Positions 1-11,132 of a stretch of DNA of 64,000 bases are shown in pieces (within the stretch, counting starts at the first letter, position 1; each line of letters begins with the position of its first letter). Origin of the DNA: Hymenopus coronatus (Eukaryota > Arthropoda > Insecta > Mantodea > Hymenopodidae); assembly GCA_030762935.1 (NCBI GenBank), contig CM060886.1:37810509-37874508 (forward strand), written 5' to 3'. Made by a program: the position numbers and the translations under genes. The notes under the pieces are model-generated. The model saw only the letters and a program-made list of their open reading frames with translations. It did not search any database and had not been told where the DNA came from.

Positions 1-267
1 ATTCCCAGGATTTTCCCCCCGGGGTGAACTCAGCCTCGTAAGGTCCCTGGGGGGCCAATTGAGGAGCTATTTGATGCAGAAGTAAGGGCTCCAGGTCAGG
101 AGGACCGCATTAACCGGCCGGACGGGGGGACTAGAGGCGCTGACCACGTCTCACCTTCCAATACTGCACCCCATTCATGACATCTGTAGTGGACCGAGAT
201 GGGGGACGCAACGGCCGGGCGGTAGGCCAAGGTGACCCGTGAGCTGTCGTGCCACGGAGTTATTATT
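1..267 (+). mobile_element. SINE-1 copy, 5' part outside window
   Basis: GC-rich block matching the body and 3' end of the 352-bp SINE at 40778-41129, for example the shared words AGCCTCGT, GACCGCATTAAC and GTGGACCGAGATGGGGGACG. The tRNA-like head is missing because the window begins inside the element. It ends in a short TTATTA tail near 267. The left duplication cannot be seen. Identity to the other SINE-1 copies (8981, 17669, 40778, 57856) is direct sequence similarity; mobilisation by a LINE is inferred. Confidence 0.85.
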
Positions 268-355
268 CGGCTTGTACAAGACGGTATTCCCTTCCTCTCC
301 GTGAGAACCTTTTGTCAAAATATTTTGTTATCTGACACCGCTTTCTGTCTGTTTT

Positions 356-1157
356 ACTTTCTCTACACGTACTATGTACATAGTGTTGAGAAAATATTGT
401 AATGCACTAAAAAAATCGATAATGAGATGTCACCGGAGATACATGTTTTGGGTCCCCCTGAATCCAGAAAAAACATTTTTAGAATAAGAACTGTGTGTGT
501 GTGTGGACAGCATAGCTCAAAAACGAAAAGACCGTTAAATACCAAACTAGGTATTTAAGTTTAGTATCTTCTAAAAATGATATACAAAGATTTTCAAGAA
601 AATCACCTCACCTCCCGCTACCCTTTATATGGGCCTTTTTTCGAAAATGTTGATTTTCTCAAAAATGGCTCTAACGATTTTGATTAAAATCTCCCATATT
701 TTAGATATTTACATGACAAATAAAACGTATATCTTGAACTTCCTGGGAATAGCCTCTGAAGACCTCTTTATTCGGGTTGATTTTTGTTGAATTTTGCATA
801 ACTGGCAAACCGTAAGAGGTAGACAAAAACGTATTACACAAAAATATAGATCGTGATAAAACACACAATTTATGCCATATTCGTTTTCTTCGTGGAGTTG
901 GGCGTTTTCGAGATATTCCTTGTTATTTATTTCAGTTTTAAAATACTTGCACTTTTTTCATACGGAACTTGGGAACACTTGACCACGCAAAGAAACTGAG
1001 TTCAATCCCGTAGCAACCACATTTTAAAACATTTGACTGTCGATTAGTCTAGTGTGTTCCCTTATTTCTCTTTTACTTAGAAGGAATAAAGCTTATTAAA
1101 AATAATTTGTTACAGAGATGTAGAGAAAGCCATGTGAATGAAGCACTTCAGATTTTT
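356..1157 (+). mobile_element. HINE-like repeat H1, near full length
   Basis: Reference description for the family. The left end starts ACTTTCTCTA and folds into a palindrome around ACTATGTACATAGT. Then come an AT-rich block with GGTCCCCCTGAATCC, a short GT run (about 491-502), a central inverted repeat (degenerate in this copy), blocks CTAACGATTTTGATTAAAAT and TAGCCTCTGAAGA, and the right end GTAGAGAAAGCC followed by the ATGTG hairpin and CAGATTTTT. No protein with Rep/helicase motifs is encoded. The asymmetry of the inverted repeats and the end hairpin are seen in the sequence; the Helentron/HINE assignment is inferred by resemblance. A plain MITE is less likely because the inverted repeats are not both terminal. 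Confidence 0.8.
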
Positions 1158-1246
1158 CATTCAGAATGCCGTCTAGTGATTTTATTAACACTGAATAGTT
1201 TGTTACCGCTTTTTCTAAAAGAGCTGTATTTCGTCTGTTCATTTTT

Positions 1247-2017
1247 GCTTTCTCTATACGCACTATGTACATAGTGTATAGAGAAGGTATTGCACTCCAC
1301 CAAAATATTCGATACCGAGATTTCACTGGAAATATATGTTTTAGGGTCCCCTGTATCCAAAAAAAGTATTTTCAGAAAAAGGTCCGTGTGTGTGTCCGTG
1401 TGTCCGTGTTTCTTTGAACACGATAACTCAAAAACGAAAAGTCGGTAAAATACTAAACTTGGTATTTAAGTTTAGTATCTTCCAGGGATGCGACACGAAG
1501 ATTTTGAGAAAAATCCCCCCACCCCAAACTACACTTTACATGGAACTTTTTTCGAAAATTTTGATTTTCTAAAAAATGGCTCTAACGATTTTGATTAAAA
1601 TATCGTATATTAAAGATATTTACATGACAAATAAAATATATAGTTATAATTTTCTAGGAATAGCCTCTGAAGACTACTTTATTCTCGGTCAATTTTACGG
1701 AATTTTGCATTATTGCTAAACCGTAAGAGACGGACAAAAACTTAGCGCACAACAAATGTAGAGCACGTTAAAACACACAATTTATGTTATATATTTTTTT
1801 CGTGGAGTTGATTGTTTTTGAGATATTCCTTGTTTTTTTTTTCTGCTATACTTCAGTCGCAGAGCAATCAGCTTTTGACTTCACTTAACCTTATTTCCCA
1901 TCTACTAGCAAGGAATCAACCATTTCTGCTAATTTTTGCTTCATTAGATGAAGTAAATAGAATAATTTGTTGCAGTGATATAGAGAAAGTCATGTGAATG
2001 GAACACATCAGATTTTT
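1247..2017 (+). mobile_element. HINE-like repeat H2, small internal deletion
   Basis: Starts GCTTTCTCTATACGC with a well-preserved palindrome (ACTATGTACATAGT core) and ends CACATCAGATTTTT. The core microsatellite is a mix of GTGTGT and GTCCGTGT at about 1386-1410. Compared with H5 or H35 it lacks about 60 bp near 1845, where the segment with CTTATACTTTTCTCATAC should be. An open frame at 1390-1572 is a piece of the recurrent family frame discussed in the findings, not a host gene. Confidence 0.8.
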
Positions 2018-2267
2018 ATGACTAAGTTTCCATGGTGCGTAATACAAACAGCTGAAAACTACGCCACTAAATGTTTCGTTACTTTTTCGTTATTTTTACA
2101 GTGTCCAGAGATGATTCTTTTGCAATTAAAAGCTTCTTTTACTGTCCCTATTCTGGACTTCTTCAAACAGGTGAGGAAATTGATAATGCATTCCATTAAT
2201 AGAAACTAAATCTAAGATAGATGAAACTGGTACCCTGGCAAAATAGTTGCTTTACAAATGGTTTTTT

Positions 2268-3126
2268 ACTTTCTCTATAGGCACTATCTACATAGTGTAA
2301 TAGAGAATGTATTGCACTCTACCAAAAAAATCGATACCGAGATTTCACCGGAAATATATGTTTTAGGGTCCCCTTTATCTAAAAAAAACATTTCGGAAAA
2401 AGGTGTACGTGTGTGCGTGTGCGCGCGCGCGATAACTCAAAAACGAAAAGTAGGTAAAATACCAAACTTGATATTTAAGTTTAGTATCTTCCAGGGATGC
2501 GACACGAAGATTTTGAGAAAAATCCCCCCACCCCCAACTACCCTTTACTTGGAACTTTTTTCGAAAATTTTGATTTTCTAAAAAATTGCTCTAACGATTT
2601 TGATTAAAATTCCGTATATTAAAGATATTTACCTGATAAATAAAATGTATATCTTGAATTTTCTAGGAATAGCCTCTGAAGAGTAGTTTATTCTGGATGA
2701 ATTTCACTAAATTTTGAATAACTGTTAAACCGTAAAAGATGCACAAAAACTTACTACACAAAAAACGTTGTGCACGTTAAAACACACAATTTATGTTATA
2801 TACATTTTTTCGTGGAGTTCGTCGTTTTTGCGACATTCCTTATTTTTGGTTTCTGCTATGAAAAACTTGTACATTTCTCATACAGGAATTTGTTAACTGC
2901 TGTCCATACAAACAAAGGAACTTCAGTCACATAGCAACCAGCTTTTGATTATCACTTTAAGCTATGGTACTCCCTTATTTCACCTCTACTTACAAGGAAG
3001 CAAGTAATATGGCTATTTCTGCTAATGTTTTACTCATTAGCATGAGGTTAATAGAAATATAAGGTTTTTAAGAATACTTTATTGCAGGGATATGGAGAAA
3101 GTCATGTGAATGGTACACATCAGATT
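2268..3126 (+). mobile_element. HINE-like repeat H3
   Basis: Full-length type copy from ACTTTCTCTATAGGC to CACATCAGATT. The left palindrome carries a few substitutions (CTATCTACATAG). The core microsatellite has turned into alternating purine-pyrimidine GTGTGCGTGTGCGCGCGCGC (about 2411-2430). It is close in sequence to H35, sharing the end words GGTACACATCAGA and CTCTGAAGAGTAG, so these two probably come from one sublineage. Confidence 0.8.
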
Positions 3127-4103
3127 ATTTTCGCAATATACTCCTTATAAATCTTAAATGTTTTATTTACAATGACTGGCAACAATGATGAGAAATGATG
3201 AAAACTTTTAAGTTTAACTTTGCAACCAATTATTTGCTGTTTCTTGGGAATGTTTTCTTATGTACAAAATGAAGCAAGCCACGTTAAAACCCAGATTCCT
3301 TTTGACATGGATAAGTATTATCTCCTCCAACTTTAACTTTATTTGTGTTTTTAAACTTCCAGAGTCTGCTAATAGAGTCTACGTAACATATATTATTGAT
3401 TCCCATACCGCCATCTTCCCTGAGGCGGTGGTGATTATTATGATTGTGAAACTTGAATGGTATCAATGAAGCAAACTCTAAATGTTTTGAACTATTTGCT
3501 TCGCATAAAACGGAGCACATCGTTGATTAGCCCTTCAGTTCTTCTCCAAGTTCTGTGTTGAGTGCGCACTGTGCCCTTACGCAGATGAGTCGAGTTAAAA
3601 CAGCCAGGTAGGGCACACAGCGATCGTGATCCACTGCCGGTAGTTAAAGCGTGGTATCATAATTGTTCTGCACACGTCAGGCAACCGAAGTGGTATGTTA
3701 CCTGTGACGTCATAGCGTAAAGTCCGGAACCGTTCAACCAAATTCCCTTTCGTCGTGGCTTTAATGCCTCGCAATTCCCACATTTCATGATAAACTATTA
3801 AAAATTGTATCGTAATTTTTTGGAAAAATATTTAAATTGTTGATTAAAACTTAATCAATACCCAATTACTAAATTACAAACTCTACAGTCTTTAAAGAGT
3901 TCACTGATCGCAACCTTAACAGCAGAAAGCGTTAGAAAATTCTGTACAGGCGTGAATACTTGGCAAACTACTGCTAATTCGAATATTTGTTATCAAGTTG
4001 CTGTTCAAGAAAAATTATTGGTGAGGTTTGTAAATTAAGAGTAAAATATTAACGCTGTATTTTCAAATACTTTAATAAAGGTGCAAATTAAAAAAATGTA
4101 AAC
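3127..4103. other. AT-rich spacer, no recognisable gene
   Basis: About 1 kb between H3 and H4. Short open frames (69 codons at 3260-3469 on +, 62 codons at 3595-3783 on -) have no composition or motif that I recognise. I see no SINE boxes or terminal repeats. Confidence 0.5.
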
Positions 4104-4482
4104 AAAAATCTGATGTGTACCATTCATATGACTTTCTCTATATTGCTGTAACAATTTATTGCTAAAAAGCATATTCTATATACTTTATGTTAATCGAGAT
4201 AAACTTTAGCAGAAATTGTATTAATTATTTGCTTGCTTGTAAGTAGAAGGGAAATAAGGAAATGCACATGGTTAAAACGATAGTCATATCCTTTATAAGC
4301 TGGTTGCCGTGTGGTTAAAATCCGTTTCTATGCAGGGCCAGGAGTTTACAATTTTTCGTGTGAGAATTTTCCGTGTCAGAAAAGTTTAATATCTCAGAAA
4401 TGGTCAATTCCACGAAAAAAACATACAGGATATAAATTGTCTGTTTTAACGCGATCTACAGTTTTTGTGTATTAGGTTTTTG

Positions 4483-4515
<33 letters not shown>

Positions 4516-4993
4516 TATGGTTTACTAGTGACGCAAAGTTCAGCAATATTCATTCAGAATAAAAAGATCTTCAGAGTCCATCCCAGAAAATTCAAGATAT
4601 ACATTTATTTACCATATAAGTATCTTTAATGTACGGTATTTTAATGAAAGTCGTTAGAGCCATTTCTGAGAAAATCAAAATTTTGAAATTGTTTCCATGA
4701 AAAGGATAGTCTGGGGTGGGGGTTCTTTCTCAAAATCTTCGTGTTTAGTATCTTGAAACATACTAAATTTAAATACCAAATTTGGTATTTTGCCGACTTT
4801 TCGTTTTTGTGTTGTCGTGTTCACGGACACACATACTCGACCTTTTTCTAAAACTCCTTTTTATTTTTTTTTTTTTGGTTACAATGGACCCTAAAACATG
4901 TATTACCGGTGAAATTTCCACATCGAAGTTTTGGGTAGAATACAAGACCTTCTCTATATACTCTGTACATAGTACGTATAGAGAAAGTAAAAA
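4104..4993 (-). mobile_element. HINE-like repeat H4
   Basis: Reverse-oriented copy running from AAATCTGATGTG with its hairpin (loop TACCATT, second arm CATAT) to the palindrome around CTGTACATAG and AGAGAAAGTAAAA. A TC dinucleotide run (4482-4516) has expanded at the position where other copies read TTTGTCCATCTCTTACGG, an unusual site because the family's microsatellite is normally in the core. Confidence 0.8.
4482..4516. repeat. (TC)n microsatellite inside H4
   Basis: TCTCTC run interrupted once by TG, replacing the family sequence GTCCATCTCTTACGG. It appears to be a local slippage expansion from CATCTCTT within the element. Confidence 0.85.
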
Positions 4994-5357
4994 TTTGCAA
5001 TTTTCACCCATCACATGCAAGTTAAGTGATTATTTAGTTGTAAAATGATCACTTAGTATAGTTATTATCGTGTGTGTGTGTGTGGTTTTTTTTTTCTTCT
5101 TTTTTTTCATTTATGGACACTCTTTAACTGATGTGGTTCTCAGCGTCCCATTCTGTACCGGGCGTGAAAGACCGCTTAATTTTGCTATCAGGCTTGAGGT
5201 TCTTTTACGTGCCGTAAATCTACGACAAGTGAAGCACGGCTTTACTTCCCTTCCGAAGGAAGCCATGCTAAGGATGTTTACACCCGAAAAAATCCATCGT
5301 CCTCCGCCGGCATTTTCGCGCTGCTAAACTACTGTATGGATAACGAAATGCTCTTTT
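4994..5357. other. Spacer with GT and poly-T tracts
   Basis: Holds a short (GT)n run at about 5071-5083 followed by T-rich sequence to about 5109, then a locally GC-richer stretch (5140-5330). Overlapping short open frames on both strands; nothing recognised. Confidence 0.45.
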
Positions 5358-6158
5358 ACTTTCTCTGTACGTGCTATGTACATAGTGTATAGAGAAGGTA
5401 TTGCACTCCACCAAAAAATTCGATACCGAGATTTCACCGGAAATATATGTTTTAGGGTCCCCTGCATCCAAAAAAGGTATTTTCAGAAAAAGGTCCGTGT
5501 GTGTCCGTGTGTCTGTGAACACTATAACTCAAAAACGAAAAGTCGGTAAAATACCAAACGTGGTATTTAAGTTTTGTATCTTCCAAGTATGGGACACGAA
5601 GATTTTGAGAAAAATCACCCCACCTCCAAATACACTTTACATGGAACTTTTTTCGAAAATTTTGGTTTTCTGAAAATGGCTCTAACGATTTTGATTAAAA
5701 TATCGTATATTAAAGATATTTACCTGACAAATAAAATGCATATTTTTAATTTTCTGGAAATAGCCTCTGAAGACTACTTTATTCTGGGTCAATTTATCGG
5801 AGTTTTGCATAACTGCTAAACAGTAAGAGGTGGACAAAAACTTACCACACAACAAATGTACAGCATCTTAAAATACACAATTTATGTTATATACATTTTT
5901 TCGTGGAGTTGATTGTGTTTTTGGTTTCAGCTATAAAAACTTATACTCGTGTCCTTACAAACAAAGGAACTACAGTCGCAGAGCAACCAGCTTTGGACTA
6001 TCACTTAAACCTATGGTATCCCCTTATTTCGCTTCTACTAACAAGAAAGCAAGTAATAAGACTATTTCTGCTAATTTTTGTTCCATTAGGTGAAGTAAAT
6101 AGAATAATTTGTGGCAGTGATATAGAGAAAGTCATGTGATGGAACACATCAGATTTTT
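5358..6158 (+). mobile_element. HINE-like repeat H5
   Basis: From ACTTTCTCTGTACGTG to ACACATCAGATTTTT. Palindrome and hairpin are both present; the hairpin stem has lost one base (ATGTG-ATGG). A segment of about 55 bp around 5925 is missing relative to longer copies. It shares the deletion region and the word CAGTCGCAGAGCAA with H2, so the two are close relatives. Confidence 0.8.
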
Positions 6159-6780
6159 ATAAAATGTGATTTGATTTCTAAATTCAAAATTTATTGCACT
6201 TCACAAGCACATTGTTGTAATGTCGCAGCTGTCGAATATGCCAGTAACATTCCAAGCCCTCATAAATGAGATAGAGAACAGAGGAACAAAGAAAATATAT
6301 GATGTTAAGGGAGAGGCAGATATAATGATAGTGTTCGCCCGTTTCTTGTCATAAAATAATACTGTGTCGTCAACGCTGATCCGCCCAACGGCCAGCTGTG
6401 GGTCGTCGTGCTGAGGCAAGATGGAGCTGATGAACAACTGTTCGGATAAACAATGTACCTATTGAAAAGAATAGTGCTTAGGTGTTTATTGACAGAGACC
6501 ACCTAGTAATTTTATCACATTGGGTGCTTGTTTACGATATAGGTGTTAACTCTCTGTGTGCGTTTATGAGAAACTGTTGGTTGCCACATCCATACGTGAC
6601 GCAAGTTATCTGGTGGCATTGTAAAAGATGTCAATGATAATAATGTTAATGGTTTTCTCCCGGTACTTTCCCCTTTTGGATAGCTAGGAAAAACTCTAAT
6701 GCTTGTGGGCGTGTGTCTGTAATCTTGCACCCACCATCCTTGACAATTCACTCGTCTAATCTGTAAAATTTAAAAAAAAC
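6159..6780. other. Spacer, no recognisable gene
   Basis: About 620 bp, less AT-biased than the repeats around it. The longest frames are 78 codons or less (for example 6201-6437 and 6515-6751 on -) and are unrecognised. Confidence 0.45.
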
Positions 6781-7755
6781 AAATCTGATGTGTTTCATTC
6801 ACATGGCTTTCTCTACATCTCTGCAACAAATTATTGTTAAAAAGCTCATGCTTCTATTTACTTCATGCTAATCGAGAAAAAATTAGCAGAAATAATCTTA
6901 TTACTTGCTTCCTTGTAAGTAGAAGCGAAATAAGGGAGTAACAGAGGTTAAAGTGATAGTCAAAAGCTGGTTGCTATGTGACTGAAGTTCCTTTGTTTGT
7001 ATGGACAGGAATTGACAAATTCAGGAAAAAAATATTATATAACATAAAGGCATATAAAAAGGGGTGTTTTTATGTGCCCTACATTTTTTGTGTGGTAAGT
7101 GTTTGTCCATCTCTTACGGTTTAGCAGTTAATTCCGTAAAATTCATTCAAAATATAATAGCTTTCAAGGGCTATTCCTAGAAAATACAAGATATATTTAA
7201 GATATTTACATGTCAAATAAAAAAATGTAAAGGACATATGTCGTGTTTTGTCGTGAAACACATTGTTTGTGTAGTGAATTTTTTTCTATCTCTTACGGTT
7301 TAGCAGTTAAGCAAAATTCGGCAAAATTCATCCAGAATAAAGAGGTCTTCTGAGACTATTCCTAAAAAAATTGAGATATACATTTTATTTTGGACATAAA
7401 TAGCTTTAATATACGGGATTTTAATCAAGATCGTTAGAGCCAGTTTTAAGAAAATCAAAAGTTTCGAATTTTTTTCCATGCAAAGGGTAGTTTGTGGTGG
7501 GGGGATTTTTTTTTTAAATGCTTCGTGTCGCATCCTTGGAAGATACTATACCTAAATACCAAGTCTTTTAACGGTCTTTTCGTTTTGGGGCTATGCTGTC
7601 CACAGACACACACACGGACTTTTTTAGAAAAATGTTTTTTTTTGGACTCAAAACATATATTTCCGGTGAAATCTTGACATCGTATTTCTGGGTGCATTGC
7701 AATATCTTCTCTATCCCTATGTACATTATACATATGGGGCTAGAGAAAGTAAAAA
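6781..7755 (-). mobile_element. HINE-like repeat H6, mosaic with internal duplication
   Basis: The left end has the subfamily-I hairpin (GATGTGTTTCATTCACATG), but the right end has the subfamily-II palindrome (CCCTATGTACATTATACATA, then GGGGCTAGAG). Between them a block beginning TTTGTGTGGTAAGTG and running through CATCTCTTACGGTTTAGCAG (about 7088-7165) occurs again, diverged, at about 7268-7345. Two different ends plus a repeated block suggest a recombinant or template-switched copy rather than simple decay. Confidence 0.75.
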
Positions 7756-8820
7756 GAAATATACTTGCAAATTCTAAAATGTAAAAATGTAGAAAATTTG
7801 CAATGTTGTTACATAATTTCTGAGAAAAAGATATATAAATATCAAAAATGCTGTTTTCAGAAAACTGAATTTAAAGATACGGATGCTCTAAAAATGGGGC
7901 ATTGTATAAAAGCTTTAAATACATGCAGACTAGCATCTAAATTATATTTAAATTAATTAAAATCCTCTTAACGAACCTAAAGTATACATTTTCTGAAACT
8001 AGAAATAATAGAGAATTTATTAGTGTCTAAAACAAAACAAAGACGTTATTTTTTACCATTTCAGAGCACATTGTCCCTCTAAGAGCACAGAAGAGAGACC
8101 TCTCTTGAATCAGAACGAGCACAAGCCTTCATTTATTGAATTACCTGTTTTCTCGTTTTATGTTAAATAGTATACTCTTATTACTCATAAAATCACGTTC
8201 TTATTAAACACGGGCATATAATGAACAAGGCGATATTGTGCCACTGGTGACAGAAACGATATATACAGGCGTTATCGACTCTGATTTTGTGTCGCAACAA
8301 GCAGGCGCGCGCGTTTTCTTTTCTTTTTTTTTTTAACGAAAATGGAACTGTAAAATACATTCCAAGTTTAATAAATAAATTACTAAATGTAATAGAGTTT
8401 ATAAAGCTTTAGTTGAAAATGTTATGAAGTATAACATATTTGCTCTCTGCAAAGTAAATGCCGTAGTGTTTCATAATCGCATCCTACATAACTGCTGCAA
8501 TTTATTTATTTCTTATTATTATTTCTAATCTTACTGGGACTTTAAATGCCATAGTTTTCATTTTCTGTATAGATATTTGACAATTATGAGCTCCACATTT
8601 TTTATTTACTGTTTCATTTATACCCCGCCTTGAACTGCGTGGGCATATCAGCGGCTTTCACATTTGGAACACGTGCGTTTTGTACTTTTGTCATTGGGTT
8701 TCTATTTTTATTCATTTTTTTTTTTTATTATTATTTTTTCCAGTAGACCTTCTTATTCATAACGTTTTCCTTTTACATGTACACACAAACATAGACAAAT
8801 TTACAATCACAGAAACACCC
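7756..8820. other. AT-rich spacer, no recognisable gene
   Basis: About 1 kb, very AT-rich, with poly-T runs near 8317-8334 and 8714-8738. No transposon ends, tRNA boxes or convincing coding frame seen. Confidence 0.45.
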
Positions 8821-8825
8821 ATGCC

Positions 8826-8908
8826 CAAGGTGGGACTTGAACCCACGATCCGGTGAACCACGAAGCGCCTAAGCGAGACACTTTAGCGAGCGCGGAAACC
8901 GGGATCGG
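8826..8908 (-). mobile_element. tRNA-like SINE head fragment
   Basis: Read on the minus strand it contains a B-box-like GGGTTCAAGTCCCACC preceded by GCGCTCGCTAAAGTGTCTCG, where an A box would sit. The flanking CA microsatellite could be its tail or a separate repeat. A true tRNA gene is unlikely because I could not pair an acceptor stem. Confidence 0.5.
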
Positions 8909-8934
8909 CATTTATTAGATCTCTCTGATACAGG

Positions 8935-8936
<2 letters not shown>

Positions 8937-8969
<33 letters not shown>
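8937..8969. repeat. (CA)n microsatellite
   Basis: Uninterrupted CA run outside any HINE-like copy, lying between two tRNA-derived fragments. Confidence 0.9.
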
Positions 8970-8971
<2 letters not shown>

Positions 8972-8980
8972 ATCTCCCTT

Positions 8981-9235
8981 GCACGACAGTCAACAAGGGA
9001 CCATGGCCTACCGCTCGGCCGCTGCTTCCTCCATCTCAGGGATGGGGTGCAGTGCTGGAGGGTGAGACGTCATCAACGCCTGGAGTCCCTCCCGGCCGGT
9101 TGATGCGGCCTTCTGGATCTGGAGCCGCTACTTCTCAACTAACTAGCTCCTCAATTTGCCCCCCTGGGACCTCACGAGGCTGAGTGCACCCCTCCCGCTT
9201 GGCAAGCGGCGTGCTACCAACGCGAGGAGACGACC
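8981..9235 (-). mobile_element. SINE-1 copy with internal deletion
   Basis: Reverse-oriented relative of the SINE at 40778-41129. The match runs from the 3' side (GCACGACAG) to the 5' start (GTCGTCTCC on the minus strand). About 70 bp covering the B box and the adjoining GGGGATTTTTTCCCCC region are missing, so the copy could not be transcribed from an internal promoter. Many substitutions suggest an old insertion. Confidence 0.8.
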
Positions 9236-9240
9236 ATAGG

Positions 9241-10257
9241 AAGGCTAGAGGATATTCTTGGCTAGAGAAAACTTCCCACCTCCAGCCGAAACCCATTTAA
9301 AACATTGACACTTGATATACTTTTCTGGAAATAATTTTCATTTTCTGCGGTGGAACAACGTCATCTGCAAACAATAAAGCATTTAACCTAAAATATTTAT
9401 TAATTAAAATTATCTCCTTAGCTTCTTTTCCGGTAATTTATAACTGAGTCAATATAAACATTAGAGGAGAGAGATCATCCAGATTTATATTTAAAAAGTT
9501 ACTTCTGCATTTTAGGGGATTCTGTACATAAGATTGAATTAAGTTGATGCATTTGTGATATTTGGAAAATCCACAATACATAAGATATCTCGTTGAAATC
9601 TATATCCGTTATTATACACAATAATAGTGATATTTACCATGTATCAAAATTGTAATCTGCATGGTTTGTAAACGATAAATTTTCTGTCTAAATTCATTAT
9701 TCTAATAAAGCATCGTGCTGCATTTTTAAAACTACGCGTATTTCCATAAACATTTAAAGTTTTACAATAAATGGCTTTACAAATAAGATTTGCCATACCA
9801 TATTTTTATATCCGCCCTGGATAATAGAAAAATTATATAACCAATTTCCTTTAGAACTGAATTTTTTACTCTCAAAATTTTACTTTTTAATTTTTACAAC
9901 TTTTTGTTAACATTTCACAAATGCATCAGCTTACAACATAAGCTTTTTATGCATGTTATTAATTTTTAGTATCCCAGGAAGTATGGAAATAATTTCATTA
10001 AGAAGGTAAATGAAATTCTTTACTTCATCATTCGATATATTTACAGTTGCCTTTTGGCTCTCGGAAAAAAGCTAAATCAGCAAATCCTTTTGATAAAATT
10101 CTTACTTATACCTGTTATGAAAATTTTAATAGATAATGTTAAAGGCAACAGTGAAACGTCGAGTAAATTAGCGGGCAGTTAAAAATTTCTCACGAAGTGA
10201 ATTCGCATATTAATTTGAAGCTGCAAAGAACAAGAGGGCAGGTAAATAAGAAAAAAA
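9241..10257. other. AT-rich spacer, no recognisable gene
   Basis: About 1 kb of strongly AT-biased sequence with stops in all frames at short intervals. Nothing recognised. Confidence 0.5.
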
Positions 10258-10924
10258 AAATCCGATGTGTTCCATCCATGTGACTTTCTCTACATCTCTG
10301 CAAAAAATATTATTAAAAATCTTATGCTTCTATTTACCTCATGCTAATCGAGAAAAAATTAGGAAAAATAGTGTTTTTACTTGCTTCCTTGTAAGTATAA
10401 GCGAAATAAGGTAGTACTATAGATTAAGGTGATAATCAAAAGCTGGTTGCTATGTGACTGAAGTTCCTGTGTTGTATGGACACGAGTTGACAAATTCCTG
10501 TGTGAGAAAATTATTTTGTTTAAAGCTGAAACCAAAAACAGAGAATATTTCAAAAACGATCAACTCCACGAAAAAAATCTATATTACATAAATTGTGTGT
10601 TTTAACGTGCTCTACATTTTTTGTGTGGTAAGTTTTTGTACATCTCTTACGGTTTAGCAGTTATGCAAAATTTAGTAAAATTCATCCAGAATAAAGTAGT
10701 CTTCAGAGGCTATTCCCAGAAAATTCAAGATATACGTTTTATTTGTCACGTGAATCATTAGAGCCATTTTTGAGAAACTCAAAATTTTCGGAAAAAGTTC
10801 CACGTAAAGGTTATTTGGGGGTGGTGGATTTTCTTGAAGATCTTCGTGTCGCATCCTTGGAAAATACCAATACTAAATACCAAGTTTGGTTTTTATCGGG
10901 CTTTTCATTTTTGAGCTATGCTGT

Positions 10925-10973
<49 letters not shown>

Positions 10974-11132
10974 CGGACAGATACACACACGAAGATTTTT
11001 TTAAAAATGCTTTTTTGAATTCAGGGGGTCTCAAAAACATGTATTTGCGGTGGAATCTCAGTATCGAATTTTTGGGTGCATTACAATACCTTCTCTATAC
11101 ACTGTGTACATATTACTGTGAGAGAAAGTAAA
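10258..11132 (-). mobile_element. HINE-like repeat H7
   Basis: Subfamily-I copy from ATCCGATGTGTTCC to GAGAGAAAGTA. The right palindrome is degenerate (TGTGTACATATTACTGTGAG). The central CA run is expanded to about 21 units. Its end at 11129 is followed after only an A-run by the start of H8, giving a head-to-tail pair. Confidence 0.8.
10928..10969. repeat. (CA)n microsatellite in core of H7
   Basis: About 21 CA units at the family's usual core position, just after the conserved CTATGCTGTCC. Confidence 0.95.

Noticed and set aside
356..1157. Classical MITE interpretation of the dominant family
   Set aside because: The 10-bp inverted repeats are not both terminal and nested copies show no duplication; kept only as an alternative.
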